Positions 33,824 through 43,500 of a stretch of 64,000 nt of DNA are shown here, piece after piece. This stretch comes from Lachnospiraceae bacterium UBA7160 (GTDB lineage Bacteria; Bacillota; Clostridia; Lachnospirales; Lachnospiraceae). The translations under genes were made by a program, and so were the position numbers. The number at the start of each line of letters is the position of its first letter. Positions within the stretch are counted from its first letter, which is position 1. Below the pieces are notes generated by a model that worked only from the letters and a program-made list of their open reading frames with translations, ran no database searches and was not told the origin of the DNA. The stretch is from NCBI GenBank assembly GCA_002491565.1, contig DKWE01000064.1, positions 1 to 64,000 on the forward strand. Reading direction: 5' to 3'.

Positions 33824-34621
33824 TCACAATTCATTCGACTTCTGTCCGGAAGCGTACGCCCGCGCCAAAAGCTTCGCGACCGGCTTCGGCCAGAACTTAC
33901 AGTACATTTTGTACTCCTCATCGGTACGCTTGTGATCCCCGATGATCGCAGACGTCTCGGAATCTGCATGAATGCGATGCCCCATCAGCAGTTCTGTTGA
34001 ATACAGGAAATCACCGGAGAGCTTCGAAATCATTTCCCAGGTCTCCCAGTCCTCACAGGCCCGGAACCCATTTTGAAAAATCACCTTTGGCAGATGGTCC
34101 GCAGCATACGTAACCGACGGACAGCAGATCGGGGAACCGAGCGACAGAATCCTCCTGCGGACCCAACGCGACCCGCGGAATGCTTTGATCCGCATCGGAA
34201 GCAGCATCAGCCGCTTCACCTTCAACAGCTTATTAGATTCCACACGCATCCCTTCACGGATCTCGTAGTAGTCACTGAAAAAAATCAGCGGCCTCTTAGA
34301 ATTCTCCAGAAGACGAAGCGCCTTCTCCAGATACGTTTTCTCATAGACATCGTCCTGATGTGCGATCGTGATGTATTTACTGCCCGCCGCACAGGCGTAT
34401 CCGAAATTCCAGTCCTGCGTGATTCCTCCCTCGCCCGGATTGACAAAGTACGGAATCCGGTACTGCTCTGCGAGAGACTGAATAAATTCATTCGGTGTCG
34501 ATGTCACAATCAGGATTCTGCTCTTTACAGACTGCGCCAGCAGAGAGCGTAAGCACTCCTCCAGATAAGGACTTTCTTTATATGCACATACCACAAACGT
34601 ATGCCTGACCCGCTTCGCCAT
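33824..34621 (-). CDS. GT2-family glycosyltransferase
   Basis: This 265-residue GT-A fold has FVVCAYKESPYLEECLRSLLAQ at the N-terminus, an unusual QDDVYEK in place of the common DxD, and an aromatic acceptor region (CEDWETWEMISKL). The start at 34621 has AGGAGGG 8 nt upstream. The sugar specificity is unknown. It is part of the surface-polysaccharide locus. Confidence 0.9.
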   Translation of the reverse strand: MAKRVRHTFVVCAYKESPYLEECLRSLLAQSVKSRILIVTSTPNEFIQSLAEQYRIPYFVNPGEGGITQDWNFGYACAAGSKYITIAHQDDVYEKTYLEKALRLLENSKRPLIFFSDYYEIREGMRVESNKLLKVKRLMLLPMRIKAFRGSRWVRRRILSLGSPICCPSVTYAADHLPKVIFQNGFRACEDWETWEMISKLSGDFLYSTELLMGHRIHADSETSAIIGDHKRTDEEYKMYCKFWPKPVAKLLARAYASGQKSNEL

Positions 34622-34781
34622 CTCCAGCACCCTCCTGTCACCGACACCCACCATGCCGCTCATCTTCGCTCTGTCTTAGCTATTTTTCACGGACACTCTA
34701 TCTCCCGCCAGCCTGTCTCGCACAGTTCTGCGTCCGTTATTTCATTTTCGCTTATCTCAGGTATTTCTCCATTTTTCATTC

Positions 34782-36725
34782 TCACAGGCATCTGCTCACC
34801 AGCATCAGCTGATAAATACATTCCGACAGCAGAATCCAACTGATCCCCACAACAATCCCATTGTATGTCTGTTCCTTCATCCTGCTTACAAGCCTGCCTG
34901 TCCCGGTGATACAGGACAACGGCACAAGCAGCGGCAGATAATAGCGCGCCTGCACACCTTCAATCTTCGCACTGCCGACCGCCGTGAAGCTCAAATACAT
35001 GGCAAGCCAGATCAGCACAGCTGTACCAAACAGCAGCAGCCCCATCCACACTCTCTGTGCCGCCGAATATTCATACACCCGGCGGCTCGGAATAAAGAAC
35101 AGCAGACAGAGCATCGGAAGAAGAAGCAGGCTCCACTTGTCCGCCAGCGTCCCAAGCGCCGCAAAATTCAGGCACATCAGGTTCGTCATCAGATACCGGT
35201 CCGCGGACTCCACACCCAGATTCCGGAAATTATCAAATGAAAAAATACTGGAAACAAACAGCTTTACCGTCGCCACCGGATGCCGGATCATCGAAATCAG
35301 CTGCGCAAGTACGCCTGTATCGCCGCCCCTGGCATCGCTGTAGGCCAGATTTGTCTCCGCACTGCTCGTCAGCACCGGAAGCACAAATGTGCTCATCATT
35401 AACAAAAAGATCACACACACGCACACCTTGCACAGATACGCCTGTCTCCGATTCTGAAACTTCGCATTAGGCAGCGCCAGAGCAAAGAGCAGCATCGGGA
35501 CATAGACCGCCTTCGACAGGCATCCCGCCACGATCAAGGCAACCGCCGCCACAAACCGGAATGCATGGATCCTTCCTGTATCCGAAAATTCATTCAGCAA
35601 TAGCACAAATCCCAGTACCATCAGGGAAAAAACAACCCCGTCATACGTATACATGCTTTCCTGGAACACTACCGTAGGCAGCACTGCCAATGCAAAAATG
35701 AGGATTTTTTTCTCCTTTGCAATGCGGATTGCCAGCCACAAAATCACCAGGTAACATACAAGATTCCCCATCCGGCCCAGCATATAAACCGTAGAATACG
35801 GCAGTCCGAGCAGCTTCCCTGCCCGGTAAAACAGAACCATTGGCAGATACGCACGAATCGCCATCTGTCCGAAGTCTGAAAAATTATCGCTGGAATGAAA
35901 TGCAATCCTGGCATTCTCATTCTGATACTGCCGCAGCATAAAAAGCTCTTCTTTCGTATTAAACTCCGGCAGCTCATTCTTATAATTATACCATGCGGCT
36001 GCATTCCAGTCAACCGAGCTGCCTCCGGAGGCAAGCTGGTACACATTCCGATAGTGGATCTGCTCATCCCACGTCTGCGAACCCGGCCCTGACAGCAGAA
36101 GCATCAGCATGCCGAACCCTGCCGCAAACGCAGCAAACAGCCACTCCAAATGATCTGTCAGCAGCTTGCGAAAGACAAGCACCAGCCCCGCGAGAAAGAA
36201 GATAACCGCAAAAAAGAGGAAGCGGTATTTATTGAAACAAAACTGGCGATAGACCAGGATCTGATCGATCTGAAAGTCCTCCATGTCCTCCTTGCCCTTC
36301 AGATTCTCTTCACTGTCTACACGGAAGGTCAGGCTGCGCACGGTCTGGCCAATATTAGTAAAAGCTTCCTCGTACACAGCAAAGGCCTTATCTTCCACAG
36401 TCTTCTGCCCGTCCTCCCCGAACTCATTTTTTGTGACCAGCTCCACGGTATAAGGCATATCCACAGCAAAGCTGCCCCGGATCAGAAGCTTATCCAGATA
36501 AACGCCATCTCCAAAATCATATACACATTCATACTTCCATGCATCTCCATCCTGTGTACTCTCCAGAGAAGCAGTCACATCTCTTTGAAGATCTCCCCAG
36601 CGGAGTGACTGATAATTCCACGCAAATTCCACAGCTGCCGCCAGCAGGACCGCCAGAAGCGCCACAAGCACGGCACGGCACCACTTTTTCTGAAAAAACC
36701 AGATTTTTTTCTTCACCGACTGCAT
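34782..36725 (-). CDS. DUF2142-type polytopic membrane protein
   Basis: The 647-residue protein has an N-terminal helix, an extracytoplasmic beta domain (about 40-150), then 10-11 helices. The family motifs are SQTWDEQIHYRNVYQLAS (replacing PDEPSH) and IEGVQARYYLPLL near the end. It is the most divergent of the three DUF2142 members in this locus. The start (AAAGGAGG, 6 nt) overlaps the end of the preceding gene by 13 nt, indicating translational coupling. Probable lipid-donor glycosyltransferase or polymerase. Confidence 0.82.
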   Translation of the reverse strand: MQSVKKKIWFFQKKWCRAVLVALLAVLLAAAVEFAWNYQSLRWGDLQRDVTASLESTQDGDAWKYECVYDFGDGVYLDKLLIRGSFAVDMPYTVELVTKNEFGEDGQKTVEDKAFAVYEEAFTNIGQTVRSLTFRVDSEENLKGKEDMEDFQIDQILVYRQFCFNKYRFLFFAVIFFLAGLVLVFRKLLTDHLEWLFAAFAAGFGMLMLLLSGPGSQTWDEQIHYRNVYQLASGGSSVDWNAAAWYNYKNELPEFNTKEELFMLRQYQNENARIAFHSSDNFSDFGQMAIRAYLPMVLFYRAGKLLGLPYSTVYMLGRMGNLVCYLVILWLAIRIAKEKKILIFALAVLPTVVFQESMYTYDGVVFSLMVLGFVLLLNEFSDTGRIHAFRFVAAVALIVAGCLSKAVYVPMLLFALALPNAKFQNRRQAYLCKVCVCVIFLLMMSTFVLPVLTSSAETNLAYSDARGGDTGVLAQLISMIRHPVATVKLFVSSIFSFDNFRNLGVESADRYLMTNLMCLNFAALGTLADKWSLLLLPMLCLLFFIPSRRVYEYSAAQRVWMGLLLFGTAVLIWLAMYLSFTAVGSAKIEGVQARYYLPLLVPLSCITGTGRLVSRMKEQTYNGIVVGISWILLSECIYQLMLVSRCL

Positions 36726-37375
36726 TTCTCCTCCTTTGTCAGCACCGTCAGCAGCAGTGCCAGAGCCAGCAGCATCAGCAAATCCCACGTATACGGCCTC
36801 TCCTTTGCCTCCGCTTCTGCCTGAAACAGCGGGAACCCCGGATACTTCACCCCGTACTGCACCTCAACAAGACCGCCCTCGCGATTTCCATTTCCCAGCA
36901 GGCATACCTTCACCGAAGCCGGTATTCCCTCTCCCCGCAGGGAAAGCTTCACCACCTGGCCCGGATCATCCGCAAACGTAGCCGGCAGTTCTGTACCGGT
37001 CAGCATCCCGACCATCTTCTCACGGATGATCTTAGACACTGGAAAGCTGTCTTCGTACAGAATTTCCCCTGTCTCACTTTTCCATGTATAGCAAATGCGT
37101 CCGCAGTCCTGAGCTTCCTCTCTCTGCTCCACATTAAAGTACAGAGTAAACTTTGTAATCCTCCGGTCCTGCGCCAGATATTTCAGCTCCAGCTCCTGCC
37201 CGTTTTGTACACAGGACATCTGTCTGAGACTGTCGGTATCCACATTGAAATCGACCACAGAGGTCCCTTTTGCCGGGATAAGAACCGATATCACAAGCAA
37301 TATCAGAAGAACCAGGCTGACTGCCTGACAGATCTGATGTATCCTGTTTTTCCCCATAACTACCGCCTTTCCCAT
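36713..37375 (-). CDS. bitopic membrane protein with a single extracytoplasmic domain
   Basis: The 220-residue product has a helix near residues 15-35 (VSLVLLILLVISVLI), an outside beta-rich domain and a C-terminal helix (TWDLLMLLALALLLTVL). Its strand pattern (hydrophobic strand, GxxLxE turn) resembles the outside domain of the DUF2142 protein at 29400, so it may be a free-standing version. No named family is recognised. The start at 37375 follows GGAGG closely; a second ATG six codons in is possible. Coupled to the downstream DUF2142 gene. Confidence 0.7.
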   Translation of the reverse strand: MGKAVVMGKNRIHQICQAVSLVLLILLVISVLIPAKGTSVVDFNVDTDSLRQMSCVQNGQELELKYLAQDRRITKFTLYFNVEQREEAQDCGRICYTWKSETGEILYEDSFPVSKIIREKMVGMLTGTELPATFADDPGQVVKLSLRGEGIPASVKVCLLGNGNREGGLVEVQYGVKYPGFPLFQAEAEAKERPYTWDLLMLLALALLLTVLTKEEKCSR

Positions 37376-37450
37376 ACTCCTCCTTCGCAGCTGCTTCAAC
37401 ATTCGCCCCTGCTTCTCAGGCAATCCATCCCTCTCCGCTTTAAAACCCGA

Positions 37451-38725
37451 CTACTCCACTTTCTTAATTGTCATAGCAGGCACCTGCAGATAGCTCACCT
37501 GATCATAGCCCCCGTCCGCCACATGCCGTTCCAGCTTGTAGCAGCCCTTCAGCTTTGCCTCAAATGAGATCGTCTCCCCTGCAGCCGGTAGAAGCTGTTT
37601 TTCGTCCAGACTCATCTCGGCATAATAGAGATAGCTGCTGCCCTTCTTCTGCAAAAGCAGCTGCGCCTCTTTGTTTCCATAATCCACCGTCACCTGCTTC
37701 ACCTCCGCTGTATCCTGCAGCAGACAATCGTAAAACAGACCGGAATATTTCACCAGCTCCTCATAGCCATACGTCTTCGCCTGCTCCGTATCCAGCTTTC
37801 CAAAATCAAAGGGCGTTTCCCCTTCCGCCTCCAGATACAGCAATTTCACAATGGGAAGCGTACTGTAAACTGCCTCATTGCCAACCTCCGGCTGTCGAAT
37901 CAGAAGATCTCCGTCCACGGATCCGGACTGGACAAATTCGCTTAAATCAATACCCTTTTCAAATGATGCCCATGTTTCTGCGTTTCCCAGCTTTTTCAGT
38001 GATAAAATCTCACTTTTTTCAAAAATTCCGCACACAGATACTTCATCCCCCGGCGTTACCTCCTCCATGAGCACCTCCGGAGGCGTCATCGCAGCCGTCG
38101 CATACTGGCACACCACCGTCTGATTTTTCGCGTTTTCCACCAGAAGATACCGGTTCTTCGCGCCGTCCAGAATATCCGTGACCACTCCCTCAAATGTCAC
38201 CGGCTTCTCGTAATACTGATCCGGATGATTTAAAAGCTCCTCATACGGAACTGCTTCCGCCAGGCTTCTCCACTCCCTGGTCCGCCTATAATGATAAAAC
38301 CAGTCCACTCCTGTGAGCGAACCATCTGCGCTGTAGGAAAGCACCCGCCCGGAGGGATAGTCTTTCTTATACTTGTATTCGATCCAGGAACCATCCTCAT
38401 AGGTACGCACCGCTTTCCCGTCCGCCATCCCATCCTTATAGTCCAGCGCAGTTACTGACTGATCCTTCCACACTACTTCCACGCTCCCGGCAAACGTATC
38501 CTCCTGCCACGTCCCTGCAGCCGACACAAATGGCGCGTCCGGGTCTGCTGCCGTGAAAATTTTCTCCCCGCTCTCTTTTCCATCCGCCAGCGCCCCGGCA
38601 TACGGAACTCCTTCCAGCGTAAAAACAACCGTATCGGTATCCGTTGCCGCCCCTGCGCTGCCAAGACATGTGCCGAGCAGAACTGCGGCCAGCAAACCAA
38701 AGGCTGCCAGTTTTTCTTTTCTCAT
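37451..38725 (-). CDS. secreted protein with MORN-like repeats and an OB-like domain
   Basis: This 424-residue protein has a clear signal peptide (KLAAFGLLAAVLLGTCLG, cleavage after GSAGA). The first part has MORN-like turns (YKDGMADGKAVRTYEDGSW, YPSGRVLSYSADGSL). The middle part reads like a small beta barrel (PVTFEGVVTDILDG...VSVCGIFEKSE). The function is not known. Its place between the flippase and the membrane proteins suggests a role in polymer export or attachment. The downstream flippase stop is 3 nt away. Confidence 0.72.
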   Translation of the reverse strand: MRKEKLAAFGLLAAVLLGTCLGSAGAATDTDTVVFTLEGVPYAGALADGKESGEKIFTAADPDAPFVSAAGTWQEDTFAGSVEVVWKDQSVTALDYKDGMADGKAVRTYEDGSWIEYKYKKDYPSGRVLSYSADGSLTGVDWFYHYRRTREWRSLAEAVPYEELLNHPDQYYEKPVTFEGVVTDILDGAKNRYLLVENAKNQTVVCQYATAAMTPPEVLMEEVTPGDEVSVCGIFEKSEILSLKKLGNAETWASFEKGIDLSEFVQSGSVDGDLLIRQPEVGNEAVYSTLPIVKLLYLEAEGETPFDFGKLDTEQAKTYGYEELVKYSGLFYDCLLQDTAEVKQVTVDYGNKEAQLLLQKKGSSYLYYAEMSLDEKQLLPAAGETISFEAKLKGCYKLERHVADGGYDQVSYLQVPAMTIKKVE

Positions 38726-38728
38726 GTT

Positions 38729-40132
38729 CTATATTCCCCCATTCCGAATGAATGCCAGGCTTTTCCGGAAATCCTTCCACATCCATGCAAGATAGGCCAG
38801 ATACGCCGCTGCATAGATCAGCATAGATTTCCACCCGCCCAGGAACCAGCTGGAGAGAATAAATACAACCGTCAGCACAAGCTCCAGCAGCAGCTCCTTT
38901 CGAATGGAAAATCCCAGTGTCCTGGCCAGATACACCTCTGCTATATAGACCCTGGCCGCGATCAGCACTACAATCCCAGCCACTGCCGCATTCAGTGAAT
39001 GCCACATATACACAGTCAGCAGCGTCATCAAAAAGCTCATAGCCACGACTGCAAGGTTCACATAAAGAATCTGCCATTCCTTCCGCAGCACCTTCAGATA
39101 CGTATTGACAAGAAGCGACATCTTGCATTCAAAGACACAGACTGGCAGCATGATCGCCAGATAGCGCAGGCTCTCCCGGTAGCCCGGCAGATAATTCCCC
39201 AGCACGAACTGCACCGGGCAGTAAAAGAGCAGCATCAGAAACAACGCAGGCATCAGCAAATGCCGGATAAAATCATAAATTTCCACCTGTCTGCTGCCAT
39301 TCACCTGCTTTAGCACCGGGAACAGCACAACACTGACTGCCGTCACAAACACGATAAACAGATTGGAAACACTCAATGCAAGCGACACCTTCCCGAATAC
39401 CGTCACGCCCCAGTTTGACTGGATCGCAAACCGCACGATTCCGATGATCAGCATGCTCGCGACATTGGCCACCATCAGCTTGCAGCCGACAGAAATATTG
39501 ACGAACATCTCCCGGACTGTCCTCTCCAGGCTGCAAAGCCCGGAAAACAAAAACGTCCGCGCATAGACCACCGCCAGGACCAGCGCCACCAGTTTCCCCG
39601 CCAGATCCGCATAGATCAGGCTCTGGAAGCCCGTTTCCCCTCCAATCAAAAGGAGGATCAGGAGCACGATAAATACCAGCTTTTCACTCAGCAGGATCCG
39701 CGCATATTCCTTAATGCAATTCGTCGCCTGAAGAATATAGTTGATGTACGTGACAGGAAGGTACACCGCAATGCAGACGCAGAACATCCGCACCACAAAC
39801 AGCTGATTCGGATCCTGCACGAAAAACGGAGATACAAGCACAATTGCGGCCGCCGCCGTTGCTGACAGAATCGCTAACAGAAAAAACTGCGCTGCGTACA
39901 ACGGTCCATCCAGCGATGTGTACGACTTCCCGCCAATGCGCAGGTAGATGCCGTCCACCCAGCCAAGGTGAAAGAAGCCTACATAAGAAATGTAGAACAA
40001 ATACAATTGAAAATACCCGTACGGTTCATCCCCCCAGAATTTGGGGATCAGCAGGACAATCAGCACACTCACCAACATCGTTACAAGATTCGCTGCAAAT
40101 GAATAGGATAGGTTCGAAAGGATACGCTTCAT
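38729..40132 (-). CDS. polysaccharide flippase (Wzx/MurJ-like, MVF superfamily)
   Basis: This 467-residue membrane protein has 12-14 predicted helices and the typical opening SNLSYSFAANLVTMLVSVL followed by LGWVDGIYLRIGG. It would translocate lipid-linked repeat units across the membrane. AAGGAAGTG precedes the ATG. No dedicated Wzy polymerase is recognised in the locus; the DUF2142 proteins may fill that role. Confidence 0.9.
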   Translation of the reverse strand: MKRILSNLSYSFAANLVTMLVSVLIVLLIPKFWGDEPYGYFQLYLFYISYVGFFHLGWVDGIYLRIGGKSYTSLDGPLYAAQFFLLAILSATAAAAIVLVSPFFVQDPNQLFVVRMFCVCIAVYLPVTYINYILQATNCIKEYARILLSEKLVFIVLLILLLIGGETGFQSLIYADLAGKLVALVLAVVYARTFLFSGLCSLERTVREMFVNISVGCKLMVANVASMLIIGIVRFAIQSNWGVTVFGKVSLALSVSNLFIVFVTAVSVVLFPVLKQVNGSRQVEIYDFIRHLLMPALFLMLLFYCPVQFVLGNYLPGYRESLRYLAIMLPVCVFECKMSLLVNTYLKVLRKEWQILYVNLAVVAMSFLMTLLTVYMWHSLNAAVAGIVVLIAARVYIAEVYLARTLGFSIRKELLLELVLTVVFILSSWFLGGWKSMLIYAAAYLAYLAWMWKDFRKSLAFIRNGGI

Positions 40133-40174
40133 AATTCACTTCCTTTTCTGATCGTAACACATCATATTTCCATG

Positions 40175-41056
40175 CTACCCTCTTGGATCCTCCAGATAAT
40201 TCAAGTATACCCCGCACGCCGCAGCGACCCGCTCCATGACAAACCGCATTCTCTTTTTCTCACTGCCATAGCTCTTCTTCGTCGCCACACCGCTTTCATG
40301 CAGCGCCGTCAGATCCGGCGTATACACGATGCGGTATCCCTTTCTCTGGCATCTGCACGCCAAAATATATTCCTCATAGTAGAAATTCGTTTCCGGCCAG
40401 AAAGCCTTTTCCTCCCGCACGACAAAGTCCGGTGTATAGATCAGAAGTGCACCGAACGGCACAATCCCCTCATGAGCCGTCTGGTAGTACGCCTCCCTCT
40501 CCTTCCTCGCCTGAAACTGCCGTTCCTCGTCGCGGCGGTTCTTCCAGTACAGCACCGGATACAGAAGGTTGTAAAAGCGCAGCGCGAACTGGTTCATCCG
40601 CCTCGTATATTCCGCCTCTTTCTTCGTCCTCGGCCGTTCCGCCAGCGGATTCTGATGCTCGCCCGTGCTCTTGCGGATGACATCCGGCCCGATAATCGCG
40701 CAGGGATATTCCCGGTAAACGCAGTCAAGCCGGTCCAGGAAATCCTCCTGTGTAAACTCAATATCGTTATTCAGCACGAGAATGAATGCGGCGCCCTGCT
40801 TCTTCGCATACGCATAGCCCAGATTGTTCGCATACGAAAAGCCTCCGTTTTCCGTCACCTGCAGGACTGTAATTTCCGGGATTCCTGCGTACTTTTCCAC
40901 AAGCCTCCTCCGGCGCTCCTGCGTCTCTTTCACATCGTTATCCACAACCACGATGCGGATCCGCTCCCGCTGTCTCATACGGAGAATCGACTGCACACAG
41001 ACATCTGTTGTGTCCAAATCCTTATAATGCAAAACCACAAAGCTTACCAGTTCCAT
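40175..41056 (-). CDS. GT2 glycosyltransferase, rhamnosyltransferase-like
   Basis: This 293-residue enzyme begins SFVVLHYKDLDTT and has VVVDNDVKE, ENGGFSYANNLGYAYA, and the donor-binding LVLNNDIEFTQEDF, as in dTDP-rhamnosyl and related transferases. The C-terminal acceptor part has TNFYYEEYILACRCQRKGY. AAAGGATGAGGG precedes the ATG. Cytoplasmic, building the lipid-linked repeat unit. Confidence 0.92.
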   Translation of the reverse strand: MELVSFVVLHYKDLDTTDVCVQSILRMRQRERIRIVVVDNDVKETQERRRRLVEKYAGIPEITVLQVTENGGFSYANNLGYAYAKKQGAAFILVLNNDIEFTQEDFLDRLDCVYREYPCAIIGPDVIRKSTGEHQNPLAERPRTKKEAEYTRRMNQFALRFYNLLYPVLYWKNRRDEERQFQARKEREAYYQTAHEGIVPFGALLIYTPDFVVREEKAFWPETNFYYEEYILACRCQRKGYRIVYTPDLTALHESGVATKKSYGSEKKRMRFVMERVAAACGVYLNYLEDPRG

Positions 41057-41148
41057 TCCCTCATCCTTTCGCCTGATACATGCCCCCGCAGGCAGGTAAC
41101 TTTCTATGGACTAATGTCATTTCATTAACAGCGCCCAAACGCAGCGCC

Positions 41149-42135
41149 CTAGCGGCTAAGCAGCCGCGACACCGGATAAATTCCCTTCGTTCTCACCAGA
41201 ATCACCAGCAGCCATACCGCTGCTTTTTGTGAAAATGGCACTCTGGCCTTCGAGAACAGTCTTGCCAGCCTGTTCCGGGCATATTCCGGAAAATATGTCT
41301 GCAGAATCCGGACAATGTAATCGCACAGCTCCGCCCTCTTTTCCCGCGACGCTCCGCGCGCAAGATCAAAATAGCACGTCGCAAGGATGCGCAGCACAAA
41401 GAGTTCATAGTACTCCCGGCTATTCACCACGCCGGCCGCCTCTGCCTTCTGCAGAGCCTCCTCCAGCGCATGATACGGCAGGCGATAGTTCCTCAACCCC
41501 CGGAAATTATGCCTCGCAGACGAAGCATGCTGCACATAAAAATACCCGGCCTCCGGCAGTGTTGCAATCTTCTCACAGACCGCGCTGAAAAACAGAGCGA
41601 CCGGCAGATCCTCTCCCCGCTCTCCCGGATAAAAACGCACCTGATACTGTTCCCACAGGGCCCGCCTGTAAAAATGTGAGCAGACTGCTGAGATACGGAA
41701 AGTCCACTCCTCCTTTTCAAAACGCTGATACCCATCCGGTATCAGCGTACGCAGCACTTTTCCAGACTCCTCCACAAAGGAAATCCCACAGATTACCAGA
41801 TCCGCGCCATTCTCTCCGGCACAATCCAAAAATTGACTGATATACTCGGGGCTGACATAATCATCCCCGTCTACAAAAGTCAGGTAGCTCCCTGTCGCCA
41901 TCTCAATCCCACGATTGCGCGCGGCAGCCACCCCGCTGTTTTCCTGATGAAATACCCGGATGCGGCTGTCCCTGGCAGCCAGCTGCTCCACGATCCTGAG
42001 GCTGCCGTCTGTGCTTCCATCATCAATGACGAGAATTTCCAGCTCCGGATACGTCTGCTCTGTCAGCGACTGGATGCAATGTGCTACATAAGCTTCATTA
42101 TTATATACCGGAACTACGATTGAAACCTTCTCCAT
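41149..42135 (-). CDS. GT2-family glycosyltransferase
   Basis: The 328-residue protein is a canonical GT2: VSIVVPVYNNEAYVAHCIQS, LVIDDGSTDGS, NSGVAAARNRGIEMATG, LTFVDGDDYVSPEY (DxD) and YPGERGEDLPVALF. A basic, amphipathic C-terminus probably touches the membrane. Ribosome site TGGAGGG. Part of the polysaccharide operon. Confidence 0.93.
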   Translation of the reverse strand: MEKVSIVVPVYNNEAYVAHCIQSLTEQTYPELEILVIDDGSTDGSLRIVEQLAARDSRIRVFHQENSGVAAARNRGIEMATGSYLTFVDGDDYVSPEYISQFLDCAGENGADLVICGISFVEESGKVLRTLIPDGYQRFEKEEWTFRISAVCSHFYRRALWEQYQVRFYPGERGEDLPVALFFSAVCEKIATLPEAGYFYVQHASSARHNFRGLRNYRLPYHALEEALQKAEAAGVVNSREYYELFVLRILATCYFDLARGASREKRAELCDYIVRILQTYFPEYARNRLARLFSKARVPFSQKAAVWLLVILVRTKGIYPVSRLLSR

Positions 42136-42176
42136 CTTCCCTCCATTTTTCTGCTTACACTCTTACGCAATCCGTT

Positions 42177-43304
42177 TTATTTCACCGTCGCTGTACCTGA
42201 ACGATCCTTCCGCCGGATCTTTCCGGTCAGATATTTACTGAGACGCAGGAACGGTTTCTCCACCAGATAGTAGGACAGCGCCGCTGCTGCCAGCGACGGC
42301 ACCAGGCTGATCACCAGACACTCCAGATAAGTAAAGCTGACCCCGTGCTTCTGCTGCCAGACGACCACAAGCTGCTGGAACAAGAATCCATACAGATAAA
42401 TCCCGTAGGACGGCTCCAGCTTTTTACCAAAATTGCGAAATACCGGCTGTGGGGCAAACGCAAAGGAAAAAAGGAAATACGGAAGAATCAGGTAAAGCGC
42501 CAGATACTGCATCAGCGGTTCCGACTGTTGAAACAGCAGCAGGAGCGCCATTAACATGCAGCCTGCCTGGACATTCAGCAGCCTCCGGACTTCCTCATAC
42601 GTAAACAGCATTCCGATCACAAAAAAGGTAATCAGATGCCACGCCGCTACCGCATCCGTCCCGTAGATCACGACCATCGGGCCAGTATAGCACTTGCGCA
42701 GATACAAATCGAAGCCGCTTACGGCAACCGTCAGAACTGCCGCAAGTCCGAGAGACACCCTCGGAAAGCGTTTCCGCGGCAGCAACAGCAAGGTGATCGC
42801 AATCGGCGCCACAACGTAGAGCAGCGCTTCCAGCGGCATTGTCCACAGAGAGCCATTGACATTATTGGGAATTGGCAGTGTTGTAAACACGCCGGGCAAT
42901 GCATAGACAATATAAAACCGCAGGTTCCGCAGATAGACCGTGTACCAGCTCTGGAAATAGCCCTCCCAGCCCAGCTCGGAAAGCAGCGGCCCCACCACAA
43001 AAGTCATCACCAGAACCATCACAGCAAACGGCGGCCACAGGCGGAAGAACCGGCGGATCATATAGCGCACCGGATGCGGATCGGACATCCAGCTTGTCGT
43101 GATCAGATACCCGCTCAGGACAAACAAGACCGCAACCCCGAGCTCATGGATCGGATAACTGCCGAGCAGCGGAGGTGTCCCTCCCCGGATGTGCCCCATA
43201 TGTCCGGCGAAGACAAAAATCGCAGCCACCACGCGGAGAATTGTAAAATTGTTTTCGTGACGCGCTTTGGATATCCCCTGTCTTTCTGTTCGTCTCGTTT
43301 CCAT
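42177..43304 (-). CDS. acyltransferase 3 family membrane protein
   Basis: The 375-residue protein has ten or so helices, the acyltransferase-3 signature FTILRVVAAIFVFAGHMGH with the catalytic-type His, RFFRLWPPF, and SYYLVEKPFLRLS at the end. It likely O-acetylates the polysaccharide. GGAGG lies 12 nt before the ATG at 43304 and only 6 nt before a TTG two codons upstream (43310), which could be the real start. Confidence 0.92.
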   Translation of the reverse strand: METRRTERQGISKARHENNFTILRVVAAIFVFAGHMGHIRGGTPPLLGSYPIHELGVAVLFVLSGYLITTSWMSDPHPVRYMIRRFFRLWPPFAVMVLVMTFVVGPLLSELGWEGYFQSWYTVYLRNLRFYIVYALPGVFTTLPIPNNVNGSLWTMPLEALLYVVAPIAITLLLLPRKRFPRVSLGLAAVLTVAVSGFDLYLRKCYTGPMVVIYGTDAVAAWHLITFFVIGMLFTYEEVRRLLNVQAGCMLMALLLLFQQSEPLMQYLALYLILPYFLFSFAFAPQPVFRNFGKKLEPSYGIYLYGFLFQQLVVVWQQKHGVSFTYLECLVISLVPSLAAAALSYYLVEKPFLRLSKYLTGKIRRKDRSGTATVK

Positions 43305-43500
43305 TTTCAATCTCTGCCTCCTTCGCCTGTCAGTCCTCTGCTTCGAAACCTCAGCCTCTGTCTCCGGTGCTTGTGGTCCGCCCGCAAGCACCTTTCCATT
43401 TGATCATCAGAGCTGCCCGGAGCAGATTGCGCCTGTACAAACACAGAGCAGCCTGCAGGCTTTGATTCTTAGCGACGCCTGCGTCAACAGGCATGTAAAT

